Assembly: GCF_014193255.1 (NCBI RefSeq)
Contig: NZ_JACHZB010000002.1
Span: forward strand, 1 to 64,000
Length of the DNA stretch: 64,000 nucleotides
Reading direction: 5' to 3'
Source of the DNA: Rhizobium sp. BK196
GTDB lineage: Bacteria; Pseudomonadota; Alphaproteobacteria; Rhizobiales; Rhizobiaceae
Under the pieces are notes generated by a model. That model saw nothing but the letters and a program-made list of their open reading frames with translations. It searched no databases and was not told the origin of the DNA. The position numbers and the translations under genes were made by a program. This document shows, one piece after another, positions 1-8,305 of this stretch; within the stretch, counting starts at the first letter, position 1; each line of letters opens with the position of its first letter.

Positions 1-157
1 ATGAATCGGGATTATGGTCCGGGGCAAAGCTTCGACCGGATACAAGTGGAGGCACCAGCGGTGCCAGAGCAGCCAGACGATTGCAAACTTCAAAAAGGAA
101 TTGACTCGAACTCTTCGGAAGGCACTGCCATGGATTGACAAAACCCGCCTCATACAA

Positions 158-223
158 GTCTCTACGCCAATCCTCCATCTTCGAGCGCGCGTCGTCAAGG
201 CTCATGAACCAGTGGGCGTTCAG
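158..223 (-). mobile_element. IS3-family transposase OrfB scrap (22 codons)
   Basis: Read on the minus strand, this stretch encodes LNAHWFMSLDDARSKMEDW followed by RRD. That is the conserved segment near the C-terminus of IS3-family integrase-type transposases (usually followed by a Y-N-x-x-R-P-H-S segment). The similarity stops abruptly on both sides, and the upstream reading frame belongs to an unrelated broken gene. No inverted repeats are visible. It is a relic, not a functional element; the identification is by motif memory only. Confidence 0.55.
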
Positions 224-782
224 CCCCCATCTTCTCGGCGAACGCGTAGCCCTCTGCGTTGCCTTCCAGAAATTGTCGGAAGTTTTCGCCGCGCGGTTGC
301 CCATCCAACTCTTTGATTGCCGCGGAAAGCCATTGGTCCATTTGGGCAAGTTCCATGTTCGGAGCATTGCTGCTTCCTATGGCGAAACCGGCGGAACGCA
401 GGACCGCAACACGTTGTGCAGGGCTTAGACTATTGAGATATGCGCAGATCGCATCCTTTCACTCCTGATAGGTTTTAATGCCGAGTTCTATCAAGCTTCC
501 GTCATGCTGGCGGATGCTGCAGCTCGTCTCATAGGCATATGCGGGTGTTATGATCCAGTCGAGGAGATTGAAGCCCTGCTGTTGGCCGCAGCCAACGAAT
601 TCTCCACCATTAGCAAGTGCCTGAATGCCTGCCTTGACCTGGGCTTGTTCCTCAGTCGTGAGTTCGCGTCCGAGAATGTATTTGTCCACAAAGCCACTGG
701 GGGTAAGTGCTCCACTCAGACCCCGTCCCAGTGCATCGGTCGGAAGCCGGTTTGCGGGCGGGTCGCTGAATGCAGACCTGGG
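195..782 (-). pseudogene. broken hypothetical gene with in-frame stop, cut by IS3 scrap
   Basis: A minus-strand frame open from 782 reads ...DPPANRLPTDALGRGLSG... through VDKYILGRELTTEEQAQ and GGEFVGCGQQQG, up to TYQE at about 465. A TGA then interrupts it. The same frame continues as KDAICAYLNSLSPAQRVAVL and stays protein-like until about 222, where it meets the transposase scrap and stops at 195-197. The TGA would be TGG (Trp) with one base change, so this is probably one gene inactivated by a nonsense mutation and truncated at its 3' end. The N-terminus is also unclear because a TAG lies at 783-785. I do not recognise the family. The composition before the VDKY segment could be the tail of a secretion signal, but that is only a guess. 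Confidence 0.5.
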
Positions 783-1097
783 CTATTCTCACATCTTTAA
801 AAGCACGGCCGAAAGCGACATGTGGGACCTGTTTTTCGTCAGCGCTTCGCTGCAATTCTAGCCGGTGCCTCCGAGAGCGGAGGCGTCGCGCGTTGCTGCA
901 TTGCGACGCGCCCTTGCACTGAACCGCGGGAATTCACCTCATGCGACGGATCGCCGACCTTTATGTCCATTCACTTCGGCCGGAGCCCTCCAACTCGTCT
1001 ACGCCTTTTGACTGACAACGTGCAAAGCCCCTTTCTTCGGGCGATGACAATGCTACAGTTTGGATTAATGATCCGGCTAACATCGACAGAGCGGTGA
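783..1097. other. non-coding stretch, nothing recognised
   Basis: About 315 bases between the broken gene and the acyltransferase gene. All frames are short and mutually inconsistent. A weak hairpin (GCCCctttcttcGGGC, near 1026-1041) is the only structure seen. Confidence 0.4.
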
Positions 1098-1742
1098 ATG
1101 AAGGCTTTGCTTACAACGGCCGTGGCGACGGTAATTGTCCTGTTCGCCCGCGCAGTCACGGCGGTCCGCGCCGTATGGCCCGAGGCGGGGCTGCCTTCCC
1201 GCCCCTGCGTTTACTACGCCAACCACTCCAGCCACGGCGATTTCGTGCTGGTCTGGACGGTATTGCCGCCAAGACTGCGTCATCGGACCCGTCCGGTCGC
1301 AGGGGCCGAATACTGGCTGAAGTCCTGGCTCAATCGCTTCATCGGCAGCGATGTCTTCAATGCGGTGCTGATCGCGAGGGAGCGGGACAAGCGGACGGAA
1401 GATCCCGTCACGCAGATGGTCTCGGCCATCGATGCCGGTTCGTCTCTCATTCTCTTTCCGGAGGGAACCAGAAACCAGTCGGATGCAAAACTCCTCCCGT
1501 TCAAAAGCGGCATTTACCATCTGGCTGCGGCGCGCCCCGACGTCGATCTTGTGCCGGTCTGGATCAGCAATCTGAACCGCGTCATGCCAAAGGGCGAGAT
1601 CGTTCCGATCCCGCTGATATGCACAGTTACCTTCGGCAGCGCTTTGCAGATCGCGTCGGGTGAAAGCAAGGATATTTTTCTCGGACGGATGCAGGCCGCT
1701 CTCCTGGCGCTGGCTCCGAACTCTGTGGGCGGTGGTGAATGA
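1098..1742 (+). CDS. PlsC-like 1-acyl-glycerol-3-phosphate acyltransferase
   Basis: 214 residues. The N-terminus is hydrophobic (residues 1-20, a probable membrane anchor). It is followed by NHSSHGD (42-48), the HX4D catalytic motif of glycerolipid acyltransferases, and FPEGTR (120-125), the glycerol-phosphate-binding motif. Family members transfer an acyl chain to lysophosphatidate to form phosphatidate at the inner membrane. The stop codon overlaps the ATG of the next gene, so it opens a four-gene translationally coupled unit whose next step (CDP-diacylglycerol formation) uses its product. The main chromosomal plsC would be elsewhere, so this is probably a dedicated paralog; the substrate is not proven. 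Confidence 0.85.
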   Translation: MKALLTTAVATVIVLFARAVTAVRAVWPEAGLPSRPCVYYANHSSHGDFVLVWTVLPPRLRHRTRPVAGAEYWLKSWLNRFIGSDVFNAVLIARERDKRTEDPVTQMVSAIDAGSSLILFPEGTRNQSDAKLLPFKSGIYHLAAARPDVDLVPVWISNLNRVMPKGEIVPIPLICTVTFGSALQIASGESKDIFLGRMQAALLALAPNSVGGGE

Positions 1743-2686
1743 GTGGCGCGAATTCCGATCTCATGACGCTTGTTGCTGGGGTCTTCGGTGTTCTGATCGT
1801 TGCGTCAGTCATCGGTTACATATTGCAGCAACGCTTCTCGCCGAACGGTTCGAATGCGGCCGTCGAAAATCTCAACGCCCGGATCAAGGCGTGGTGGGTC
1901 ATGGTCATCCTGATCGGCCTTGCTTTCATAGCGGGCCGTATCGGCGTTTTGATCCTGTTTGGCTTTTGTTCATTCGCAGCACTTCGCGAATTCATCACCC
2001 TCATCAATACAAGAAGGGCGGATCACTGGGCGCTCGCGGCAGCCTTCTTCGTCGTCGTTCCGATCCAGTATTTTCTGCTTTGGGCTGAACAATACGGCAT
2101 CTTTTCGATCTTCATCCCGGTCTATGCCTTCCTGCTTATGCCGATCATTTCGGTCCTCCGAGGCGACACCGAGCGCTTTCTCGTTCGCATCGCGGAAGTC
2201 CAGTGGGCCTTGATGATCTGCGTCTTCTGCGCGTCTCATGTCCCGGCTCTGCTGACCTTGAAGATACTGGGATATGAGGGCCGCAATGTCCTGCTGATCG
2301 CCTTTCTGGTGATCGTCGTCCAGCTTAGCGATGTCCTGCAATATGTCTGGGGCAAACTGTTCGGACGCACGAAGATTGCACCCAGACTGTCGCCATCGAA
2401 AACAGTCGAGGGCTTTGCCGGCGGCATCATCAGCGCCACCCTGATCGGAGCTGGCCTCTGGTGGATTACACCTTTCACACCGCTTCAGGCGGGGATTCTC
2501 GCCTTTGTCATCACGCTGATGGGCTTCTTCGGGGGTCTTGTCATGTCGGCGATCAAACGCGACCGCGGGGTCAAGGACTGGGGCAATCTTATCGAGGGCC
2601 ATGGCGGATTGATCGACAGGCTGGATTCTGTCGTCTTTTCGGCACCCATCTTCTTCCATCTTACCCGGTACTGGTGGTCGCTCTGA
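1739..2686 (+). CDS. phosphatidate cytidylyltransferase (CdsA family)
   Basis: 315 residues with many hydrophobic segments. The C-terminal region carries the CdsA signature: SAIKRDRGVKDWGN followed by GHGGLIDRLDS, with the Lys-Asp and the HGG-x-x-DR-x-D residues typical of CDP-diglyceride synthases. SPSKTVEGFAGG lies before it, also conserved in the family. The enzyme makes CDP-diacylglycerol from CTP and phosphatidate in the cytoplasmic membrane. It overlaps the acyltransferase gene by 4 bases and the following gene at TGATG. Its product is the substrate of the CDP-alcohol phosphatidyltransferase two genes downstream. Confidence 0.88.
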   Translation: MSGANSDLMTLVAGVFGVLIVASVIGYILQQRFSPNGSNAAVENLNARIKAWWVMVILIGLAFIAGRIGVLILFGFCSFAALREFITLINTRRADHWALAAAFFVVVPIQYFLLWAEQYGIFSIFIPVYAFLLMPIISVLRGDTERFLVRIAEVQWALMICVFCASHVPALLTLKILGYEGRNVLLIAFLVIVVQLSDVLQYVWGKLFGRTKIAPRLSPSKTVEGFAGGIISATLIGAGLWWITPFTPLQAGILAFVITLMGFFGGLVMSAIKRDRGVKDWGNLIEGHGGLIDRLDSVVFSAPIFFHLTRYWWSL

Positions 2687-3081
2687 TGCCTGTCGTGCTG
2701 CAACGTCTTTTGCGCAGCGGAGTGGTCCACGTCCTGTTCGCCTTTCTGGCGATGGGCGGCTGGGCCATTTTCGCCAATCGCGCTCATGTCATGCCAGCGC
2801 CGCTCCTCGCCGGTCTCGTGCAGGGGGCGATATCCGCCTGCCTGACGCTTTTTCTGAAATCGGTGATCGACTGGCTTTCCAGCCGCTTCAGCGGTTCGAC
2901 ACGATTTTGGGCGCCGCCGCTGACCGCCTGCCTCGGCTCGGCAAGCATTCTCGTAACAATCCATGCGGTAAGCGGCACACCGGAGATACTCCGGACCATC
3001 GCCCTCCCGCTGCTGGTATCGACGACTTATGCAGCGATCTACAATTATTCGATCTCCGCACGACGAGGTTTCGACACATGA
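2686..3081 (+). CDS. small multi-span membrane protein of lipid cluster, unknown
   Basis: 131 residues. The ATG is embedded in the TGATG overlap with the cdsA-like stop, and its own stop overlaps the next ATG, so coupling fixes the start. The protein is mostly hydrophobic, with probable membrane segments around residues 10-27, 36-54, 72-90 and 100-118. No enzyme motif is recognised. Its strict position between a CDP-diglyceride synthase and a CDP-alcohol phosphatidyltransferase suggests an accessory membrane subunit or flippase-like helper; that is inference from context only. Confidence 0.75.
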   Translation: MPVVLQRLLRSGVVHVLFAFLAMGGWAIFANRAHVMPAPLLAGLVQGAISACLTLFLKSVIDWLSSRFSGSTRFWAPPLTACLGSASILVTIHAVSGTPEILRTIALPLLVSTTYAAIYNYSISARRGFDT

Positions 3082-3719
3082 TGGAGACAAGGGACAGGAG
3101 GCCACTGGCGAGCCGCAATACGCGCTGGGCGGGCGCAATTGCCCGATGGATGGCCGCACGGGCCATCACGCCGAACCAGATCTCGCAAGCCAGCATGCTA
3201 GCGGCAGCCATCGCCGGCGTTGCTTTCTATCTGGCCGGACAGGCGATAGGCTTGCCGCGTGCCGGCTGTCTGCTGCTGGCGGTTCTATTCTGCCAGGCAC
3301 GCCTTCTTTGTAATCTATTCGACGGCATGGTCGCCGTCGAAGGCGGAAAGGGAGAGGCTGACGGTCCTTTCTGGAACGAGTTTCCGGATCGCATCGCCGA
3401 CCTGATGATATTCGCCGGCGTCGGATATGGCATCGGCATGCCGGGACTTGGCTGGGCGGCCGGAGCCTTCGCCGTATTGACAGCCTATGTCCGGGAACTC
3501 GGCCGCGCCACCGGCAATCCCAGCGACTTCTCCGGCCCGATGGCCAAGCAGCACCGGATGGCGACGATCACGGCGGCGGGATTGGCATCCCTTCTCGAGC
3601 CACTATGGGGCGGGCAGAATCAGATTCTGACGATCGGTCTCGGCGTAATTGCGGTGGGAGCAGCACTCACGGCCATCCGTCGCTCGATGACATTGGTCTC
3701 ACGCCTCAAGCGCCGTTGA
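3078..3719 (+). CDS. CDP-alcohol phosphatidyltransferase family protein
   Basis: 213 residues and strongly hydrophobic. It contains LLCNLFDGMVAVEGGKGEAD followed by GPFWNEFPDRIAD, which matches the CDP-alcohol phosphatidyltransferase core (D-G-x2-A-x-n-G-x-n-D-x3-D). The Arg normally after DG-x2-A is replaced here (DGMVAV), so the motif is divergent. Such enzymes swap CMP from CDP-diacylglycerol for an alcohol headgroup. The E. coli ynbA-ynbB pair is a comparable coupling of these two families outside the core phospholipid genes. The start is at the ATGA overlap with the preceding gene. The headgroup is unknown. Confidence 0.82.
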   Translation: MMETRDRRPLASRNTRWAGAIARWMAARAITPNQISQASMLAAAIAGVAFYLAGQAIGLPRAGCLLLAVLFCQARLLCNLFDGMVAVEGGKGEADGPFWNEFPDRIADLMIFAGVGYGIGMPGLGWAAGAFAVLTAYVRELGRATGNPSDFSGPMAKQHRMATITAAGLASLLEPLWGGQNQILTIGLGVIAVGAALTAIRRSMTLVSRLKRR

Positions 3720-3853
3720 CGAGGCGGTCTTGGGGTCGACGCCAAGTTCTCTACAGGGAGGAAGTGAACGAGACCCACTTTCTTATGTGTGGCGACGCTG
3801 GCCTCATCAGTCGTCAGGCGCCTACAGCAGTGGCGCCTGAGATCCTGCTCTTC

Positions 3854-5098
3854 TCAGCCTTTGGCAAGCTCGACTGTCGACTGCAGCAACACTCTCGCTC
3901 CTGAAACGACATGCTCGGGCGCCGTATATTCGGCTTCGTTATGACTGAGGCCATCACGACAGGGCACGAAGATCATCGCTGAAGGTGCGATCCGATTGAT
4001 GAAGAGAGCATCGTGAAAAGCGCCCGACACCATCCTTTTCGTCGCCAGCCCGGCGACATCGGCGGCGCGCTCCAGTACCACCAGAAGCTTTTCGGGGAAG
4101 TTTGCCGGCGACATGTCAAAACTGCGCTTGAACAGAACCTCGCAGCACTGAACCTTGGCGCGCTCGTGAAAGCATTGCTCGATCGTCGCGTTTAGCCGAT
4201 CGATCTCCAATGAATCGGGATGGCGGATATCAATTGTGCAGCGTGCCAACTCCGGAATGGCGTTGATCGCTCCCGGCTCCACCTCAATCCGACCGACGGT
4301 AAATCGGGCGCTTTCGTCCTGCGGCATGACAGTGGAATAGAGCGTGTCCAGCGCCGAGATCATGGCGCGCAGAGGGTCCCGGCGGTAGGAAAGAGCCGTC
4401 GTGCCGGCATGAGCCGTCTGACCCGACACCTCCACCTGCAGCCATCGCGTCCCCTGGATACCCGTCACGATGCCGATAGGGATATCCTCCTTCTCCAGCG
4501 AGGGGCCTTGTTCTATGTGCACTTCGAGATAGGCATGGACCGGCATGCCGAAATCGCGCATCGTGGCCTCTGGAAGAGCCTCAAGCGTTGCCTTCAGTTC
4601 GGCGCCGAACATTGCGCCGTCGGCCGAAACAAGCTCGAACCACGCGGCTGGGATCGCCCTCGCCGAAAAGGCGGACGAGCCCATACAGCCGGGTGCGAAG
4701 CGGCATCCCTCTTCATTGGTCCAGGCGACGACCTCGACCGGCCTTTCCGTTTCGATACCCGCATCCTCGAGGCTTTCGAGAACCTCGAAGGCCGAGAGCG
4801 TTCCGAGCGCGCCATCAAAACGACCGCCGGCTGGCTGGCTATCGAGATGACTGCCGATCAACAATGGTGCCGCGCTGTCATCCCCGCCGGAACGGCGGAT
4901 GAAGAGATTGGCGACGGGATCCTGGAAGACACCGAAACCACGCGCGGCGGCCAACCCGGCCAGCAGGGAGCGGGCTTCTCGATCCAGTCCGGTCAGGGCC
5001 TGACGATTGACACCACCGCGCGGGGTCGCGCCGATCTCGGCAAACTGGTCGAGGCGACCCAGCAGGCGCGCGCCATCGATATCTATATCCGCAATCAT
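3854..5098 (-). CDS. M20 amidohydrolase (allantoate / N-carbamoyl-amino-acid hydrolase type)
   Basis: 414 residues. Metal-site motifs are in order: IGSHLDSQ with downstream FDGALG (His and Asp ligands), NEEGCRF (bridging Glu pair), HIEQGP (His) and SHNEAEY (C-terminal His). This is the pattern of the HyuC/AmaB/AllC branch of peptidase family M20. It hydrolyses a C-N bond of a carbamoyl or formyl-type substrate in the cytoplasm using two metal ions. It is the last gene of a three-gene operon (11 bases after the TenA-like gene). In thiamine-pyrimidine salvage an M20 amidohydrolase (YlmB in Bacillus) works with TenA, so that role is possible here; ureide or N-carbamoyl amino acid turnover is the alternative. 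Confidence 0.85.
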   Translation of the reverse strand: MIADIDIDGARLLGRLDQFAEIGATPRGGVNRQALTGLDREARSLLAGLAAARGFGVFQDPVANLFIRRSGGDDSAAPLLIGSHLDSQPAGGRFDGALGTLSAFEVLESLEDAGIETERPVEVVAWTNEEGCRFAPGCMGSSAFSARAIPAAWFELVSADGAMFGAELKATLEALPEATMRDFGMPVHAYLEVHIEQGPSLEKEDIPIGIVTGIQGTRWLQVEVSGQTAHAGTTALSYRRDPLRAMISALDTLYSTVMPQDESARFTVGRIEVEPGAINAIPELARCTIDIRHPDSLEIDRLNATIEQCFHERAKVQCCEVLFKRSFDMSPANFPEKLLVVLERAADVAGLATKRMVSGAFHDALFINRIAPSAMIFVPCRDGLSHNEAEYTAPEHVVSGARVLLQSTVELAKG

Positions 5099-5109
5099 CG
5101 CACGACCTC

Positions 5110-5760
5110 TCAGGAATAGGCTGCTTCGTGAAAGTCGATCTCAAGACGTTGCGCATGCCCGAATATGGCGCTCAACCGCTTCCGTTCGGCAGGATCCATG
5201 GTCTCACCCGCCTCGTCCAGAACAGCCTTCAGCCAGCGCGCCTGCGCCTCGAACTCGGGCTCCGCGTGAAGCTTGACCCATTCCTTGAGCAGGGGATCGC
5301 CGATCGCCGTCGCGTCCGCTGCCGTCGACCAGGTCCAGTACATCCATTCGGCGGCGAACATGGCAGCAATCGTGTCGAGAAAACCGCCGTCACGGGCAAT
5401 TGCCAGCATGCCATCGCGGAATGCCGCGACATCGGTCCGGCCGATATCATAACGCGATGGGTCGATGCCGCGCGCCGCAAATGTCCTTTCGAAATAAGCG
5501 ATCTGCTGGTTCGCGAGCGCATCCAGAACACCGATCAGCCAGCGCTTTTGGGCGATGGTTTCAGCTTTGGCAGTGGCGTAGGAGAAGATCGCGATCGCCG
5601 TATCGACGAAGGCGCCTTCGAAGACGAGGTATCGCTCGAATGCCTCGTTCGAAAGGCGGTCAGCCTTGATATCCTCGACGAAGCGATGGTGCACCATGGC
5701 TTCGAAAACGTCACGGTTCTCGTCGAGCATCTGTTGCGAGAGGGTGCCGCCCATGATCAT
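5110..5760 (-). CDS. TenA/THI-4 family protein, cysteine-free
   Basis: 216 residues from the ATG that overlaps the stop of the upstream gene (TAATG). A longer frame exists upstream but runs through the btpA-like gene. The protein has a TenA-like all-helical pattern, with FEGAFVDTAIAIFSYATAKA and FAAEWMYWTWS as the recognisable conserved segments. Classical TenA thiaminase II/aminopyrimidine hydrolases use an active-site Cys, but no Cys occurs anywhere in this protein, placing it with the TenA_E type. The family hydrolyses aminomethyl-pyrimidine breakdown products of thiamine. The M20 amidohydrolase next door supports salvage of a formylated intermediate. The role is inferred. Confidence 0.75.
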   Translation of the reverse strand: MIMGGTLSQQMLDENRDVFEAMVHHRFVEDIKADRLSNEAFERYLVFEGAFVDTAIAIFSYATAKAETIAQKRWLIGVLDALANQQIAYFERTFAARGIDPSRYDIGRTDVAAFRDGMLAIARDGGFLDTIAAMFAAEWMYWTWSTAADATAIGDPLLKEWVKLHAEPEFEAQARWLKAVLDEAGETMDPAERKRLSAIFGHAQRLEIDFHEAAYS

Positions 5761-6602
5761 TAGGCCTCCAGGCCGGGTTTTGCGGCTTCGACGAAGGCTG
5801 CCACCCGGGCCGGCTCCACGGGGTTCCACCAGACGCCCCCCTCCTTGAGCGACGAGGCGACGATGACGCCGTTGGTGCGCTTCAGGATCTCGACGATATT
5901 GTCCTTGGTCACGCCCGAGCCGACGAGCAGCGGCAGATGGGTGGCGGCACCGATTTCCTCGATTTCTTCCATCGTTGCGCTGTTGCCCGTTCTCTGGCCG
6001 GTCGCGATCACCACATCAGCATCGAAGAATGCGAGATCGCGGGTCAATTCGTCGATCGTGCGGTCAGCGGTAATGGCATGCGCGCCGTGCTTCACATGGC
6101 TGTCGGCAAACACCTTGATATGCTCGGCACGCAGAGCGGAGCGGTAGCGCATGGCCTCTGCCGCCCGGCCCTCCATGAAGCCTTCGTTGGCGACATAGGC
6201 GTTCGCCCATTGATTGACGCGGATGAAGCGCGCACCGCCTGCCGCCGCGATCGCGAAGGCCGGGATCGGCGCATTGGCAAGCACATTGATGCCAAGCGGC
6301 ACGCCGGCGGCACGCGCGATGCGGTCGGTCACGACCGACATGAAGGCAGCGGTCTCGTGGCCGATATCCTCTGGCTTGGAGAAGGGAATATCGCCGTGAT
6401 TTTCGACAATCAATCCGTGGATGCCCCCTTTGACGAGCGCATCCGCGTCGCGCATGCAAGCGTCGTAGATCGTGTCCATCGCAGCACTCCGATAGCGCGG
6501 AGCACCCGGAAAAGGCGGGCAATGGATCATCCCGATCAATGCCTTGTCAGTGCCGAATATTTCCCGTATGGCGCTTGTGGCCTTATCCGATATCTGCTGC
6601 AT
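5760..6602 (-). CDS. BtpA/SgcQ family TIM-barrel protein
   Basis: 280 residues. The N-terminal segment FGTDKALIGMIHCPPFPGAP, then GIHGLIVENHGDIPF and VPLGINVLANAPIPAFAIAA, are hallmarks of the BtpA family (cyanobacterial photosystem I biogenesis protein BtpA; E. coli SgcQ). The biochemical activity of this family is poorly known; several members sit in sugar operons beside kinases and transporters, as here. It is the first gene of a minus-strand operon with the TenA-like and M20 genes and is divergent from the PfkB kinase gene, with only 26 bases between the two starts. Confidence 0.82.
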   Translation of the reverse strand: MQQISDKATSAIREIFGTDKALIGMIHCPPFPGAPRYRSAAMDTIYDACMRDADALVKGGIHGLIVENHGDIPFSKPEDIGHETAAFMSVVTDRIARAAGVPLGINVLANAPIPAFAIAAAGGARFIRVNQWANAYVANEGFMEGRAAEAMRYRSALRAEHIKVFADSHVKHGAHAITADRTIDELTRDLAFFDADVVIATGQRTGNSATMEEIEEIGAATHLPLLVGSGVTKDNIVEILKRTNGVIVASSLKEGGVWWNPVEPARVAAFVEAAKPGLEA

Positions 6603-6628
6603 TTTTCTTTCCTTTCCGAAAGCCAGCC

Positions 6629-7531
6629 ATGCGTGCCTATGTCATCGGTAACGTCGCCATCGACGAAACCATTTCCGTAATGTCCATGCCCGAAGCGGGC
6701 GCCTCGATCCTTGGTCGGGAGGAAACCCGCGACCTTGGCGGCAAGGGCGCCAATCAGGCCATCGTCATGGGCCGCACCGACCTTCCGACGACGCTCGTGA
6801 CGGCTGTCGGCGAAGATTTCCGCGCCCAGACGATCCGCGACCAGCTTGCCGGCGAGGCGCTGGATGCCCGTCTATTGGGCAGCCCGAACCGCACCAGCGA
6901 TTTCTCCATCATCTTCACCACGCCGGACGGCGAAAACGCCATCGTCACCACGACGGAATCGGCCGAAGCCTTGACCCTGTCGGAGGCGCTTGCCCCGCTT
7001 GGCAATGCGATCAGCGGCGACCTCGTCGTGCTGCAGGGCAATCTCAGCCAAGACGTCACCCGCGGCATTCTCGCCGAGGCCAGATCCCGTGGCCTGAAGA
7101 CCGCCTTCAATCCCTCGCCGCTTCGGCCTTACTTCGCCGAACTCTGGCCGCTTATCGACATCGCCTTTCTCAACAGGAGCGAGGCTGAAAGCCTGACCGG
7201 GTCCTCAGGCGAGGCCGCGATCCAGCGCCTCGCCGAAGCCGGGGTGTCACAGACCGTGCTGACGCTCGGCGGCGATGGGGCAATCCTTGCCAGCGGAAGT
7301 CAGGTGCTGGCAACCGTTCCCGCACTCGCCACCGAGGTCGTCGATACGACCGGCGCCGGCGACACGTTCATGGCCGTGGCGCTTGCCTCGGCCGCGCTTC
7401 GCTCCACCGCACTCGACGCGAAAGCCATCCATCACGCAACCGCGGCCGCCGCCATCACCGTCAGCCGCCGGGGCACGCGCTCGGCCTTCCCGACCAAGGC
7501 AGAACTCGCCGGCATCCTCGCGGGCGAGTAA
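6629..7531 (+). CDS. PfkB/ribokinase-family carbohydrate kinase
   Basis: 300 residues from the ATG giving MRAYVIGNVAIDE; a longer frame upstream lies in the opposite gene. DLGGKGANQAI near residue 50 is the N-terminal substrate-binding PfkB motif. DTTGAGDTFMAVALA near the C-terminus is the second PfkB signature, with the anion hole and catalytic Asp. Closest in pattern to ribokinase (RbsK). The kinase probably phosphorylates the sugar or nucleoside-like product imported by the adjacent ABC system. The gene is divergent from the BtpA-like gene and convergent with the amidotransferase-like gene (3 bases apart). Confidence 0.88.
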   Translation: MRAYVIGNVAIDETISVMSMPEAGASILGREETRDLGGKGANQAIVMGRTDLPTTLVTAVGEDFRAQTIRDQLAGEALDARLLGSPNRTSDFSIIFTTPDGENAIVTTTESAEALTLSEALAPLGNAISGDLVVLQGNLSQDVTRGILAEARSRGLKTAFNPSPLRPYFAELWPLIDIAFLNRSEAESLTGSSGEAAIQRLAEAGVSQTVLTLGGDGAILASGSQVLATVPALATEVVDTTGAGDTFMAVALASAALRSTALDAKAIHHATAAAAITVSRRGTRSAFPTKAELAGILAGE

Positions 7532-7534
7532 CGG

Positions 7535-8305
7535 CTATTTCGCCTCGGTTAGCCAGCCGAGGATGTTCTTCCACAGACGCCCGTATCCTTCCCATTCGCA
7601 GAAGGCAGGTGAAAGCCAGTGCGGACCGATATCGGACGTCCAGGCGGCCGTCCTGCCTTTACCGAAGCGGCCGGTCACCAGAAGCGGATGACCGCCCTCC
7701 GTGTCCGGCAAGCGAGCGATGACCTCGACGTCGTCGCGCTCCCGCACCTCGACTTCGTTGACGCCGAGCAGCAATGGCCATTTGCCTGACAGACCGGCGA
7801 CGGTCTCGTGAGCGGGCTTGACGAGGACAGGTGTCGTCCCCTCGGGGATTTCCACTCGGTCGTCATAGGGCAGGCAGGTGACGGGCAGAACTTCCTCGAC
7901 CGGCGTGCGACGCCAGCGCGCCTTTCCATCGATGCCCTGAAAGGAAAAGTAGCCGCCGACCATCAACAGGCCGCCACCGTTTTCGACCCAGGCCTTGATG
8001 AGTTTCAGGCGGTTTGGAACGGTCTTGGAATGCAGCCAGACCGCAGGCGGGAGAAGCAGCGAATTGGCCCCGATATCGGACAGGATGATCGCGTCATAGC
8101 CATCGAGCCCCGCCATCTCGAAGGGGAATTGTTCGACCGCTTCATGGGCCGGCATGTAAGTGAGCTCGAATGCGCTGCCCTTGAGCGCCTTGACGAGCGG
8201 TTCGGCGCCGAGATGAAACGTGACGCTCCCGAACTGGTCGAAACCCTTGTAATGCGTGGCGGAACTTACCCAGCTTTCGCCGACGAGAAGAACCTTCTTT
8301 GTCAT
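7535..8305 (-). CDS. glutamine-amidotransferase-like cytoplasmic protein
   Basis: 256 residues from the internal ATG (MTKKVLLVGESWVSSATHYKG). It has the fold pattern of the putative glutamine amidotransferase family (PF07090 type): YDAIILSDIGANSLLLPP, WVENGGGLLMVGGYFSFQG, then GRFGKGRTAAWTSDIGPHW. No class I nucleophile Cys in a G-x-C-x-G motif is visible, so the name is structural only. There is no stop codon between this protein and the phosphotriesterase-like protein upstream; the reading frame is continuous. It could be a fusion C-terminal domain or start independently at the ATG. Confidence 0.7.
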   Translation of the reverse strand: MTKKVLLVGESWVSSATHYKGFDQFGSVTFHLGAEPLVKALKGSAFELTYMPAHEAVEQFPFEMAGLDGYDAIILSDIGANSLLLPPAVWLHSKTVPNRLKLIKAWVENGGGLLMVGGYFSFQGIDGKARWRRTPVEEVLPVTCLPYDDRVEIPEGTTPVLVKPAHETVAGLSGKWPLLLGVNEVEVRERDDVEVIARLPDTEGGHPLLVTGRFGKGRTAAWTSDIGPHWLSPAFCEWEGYGRLWKNILGWLTEAK

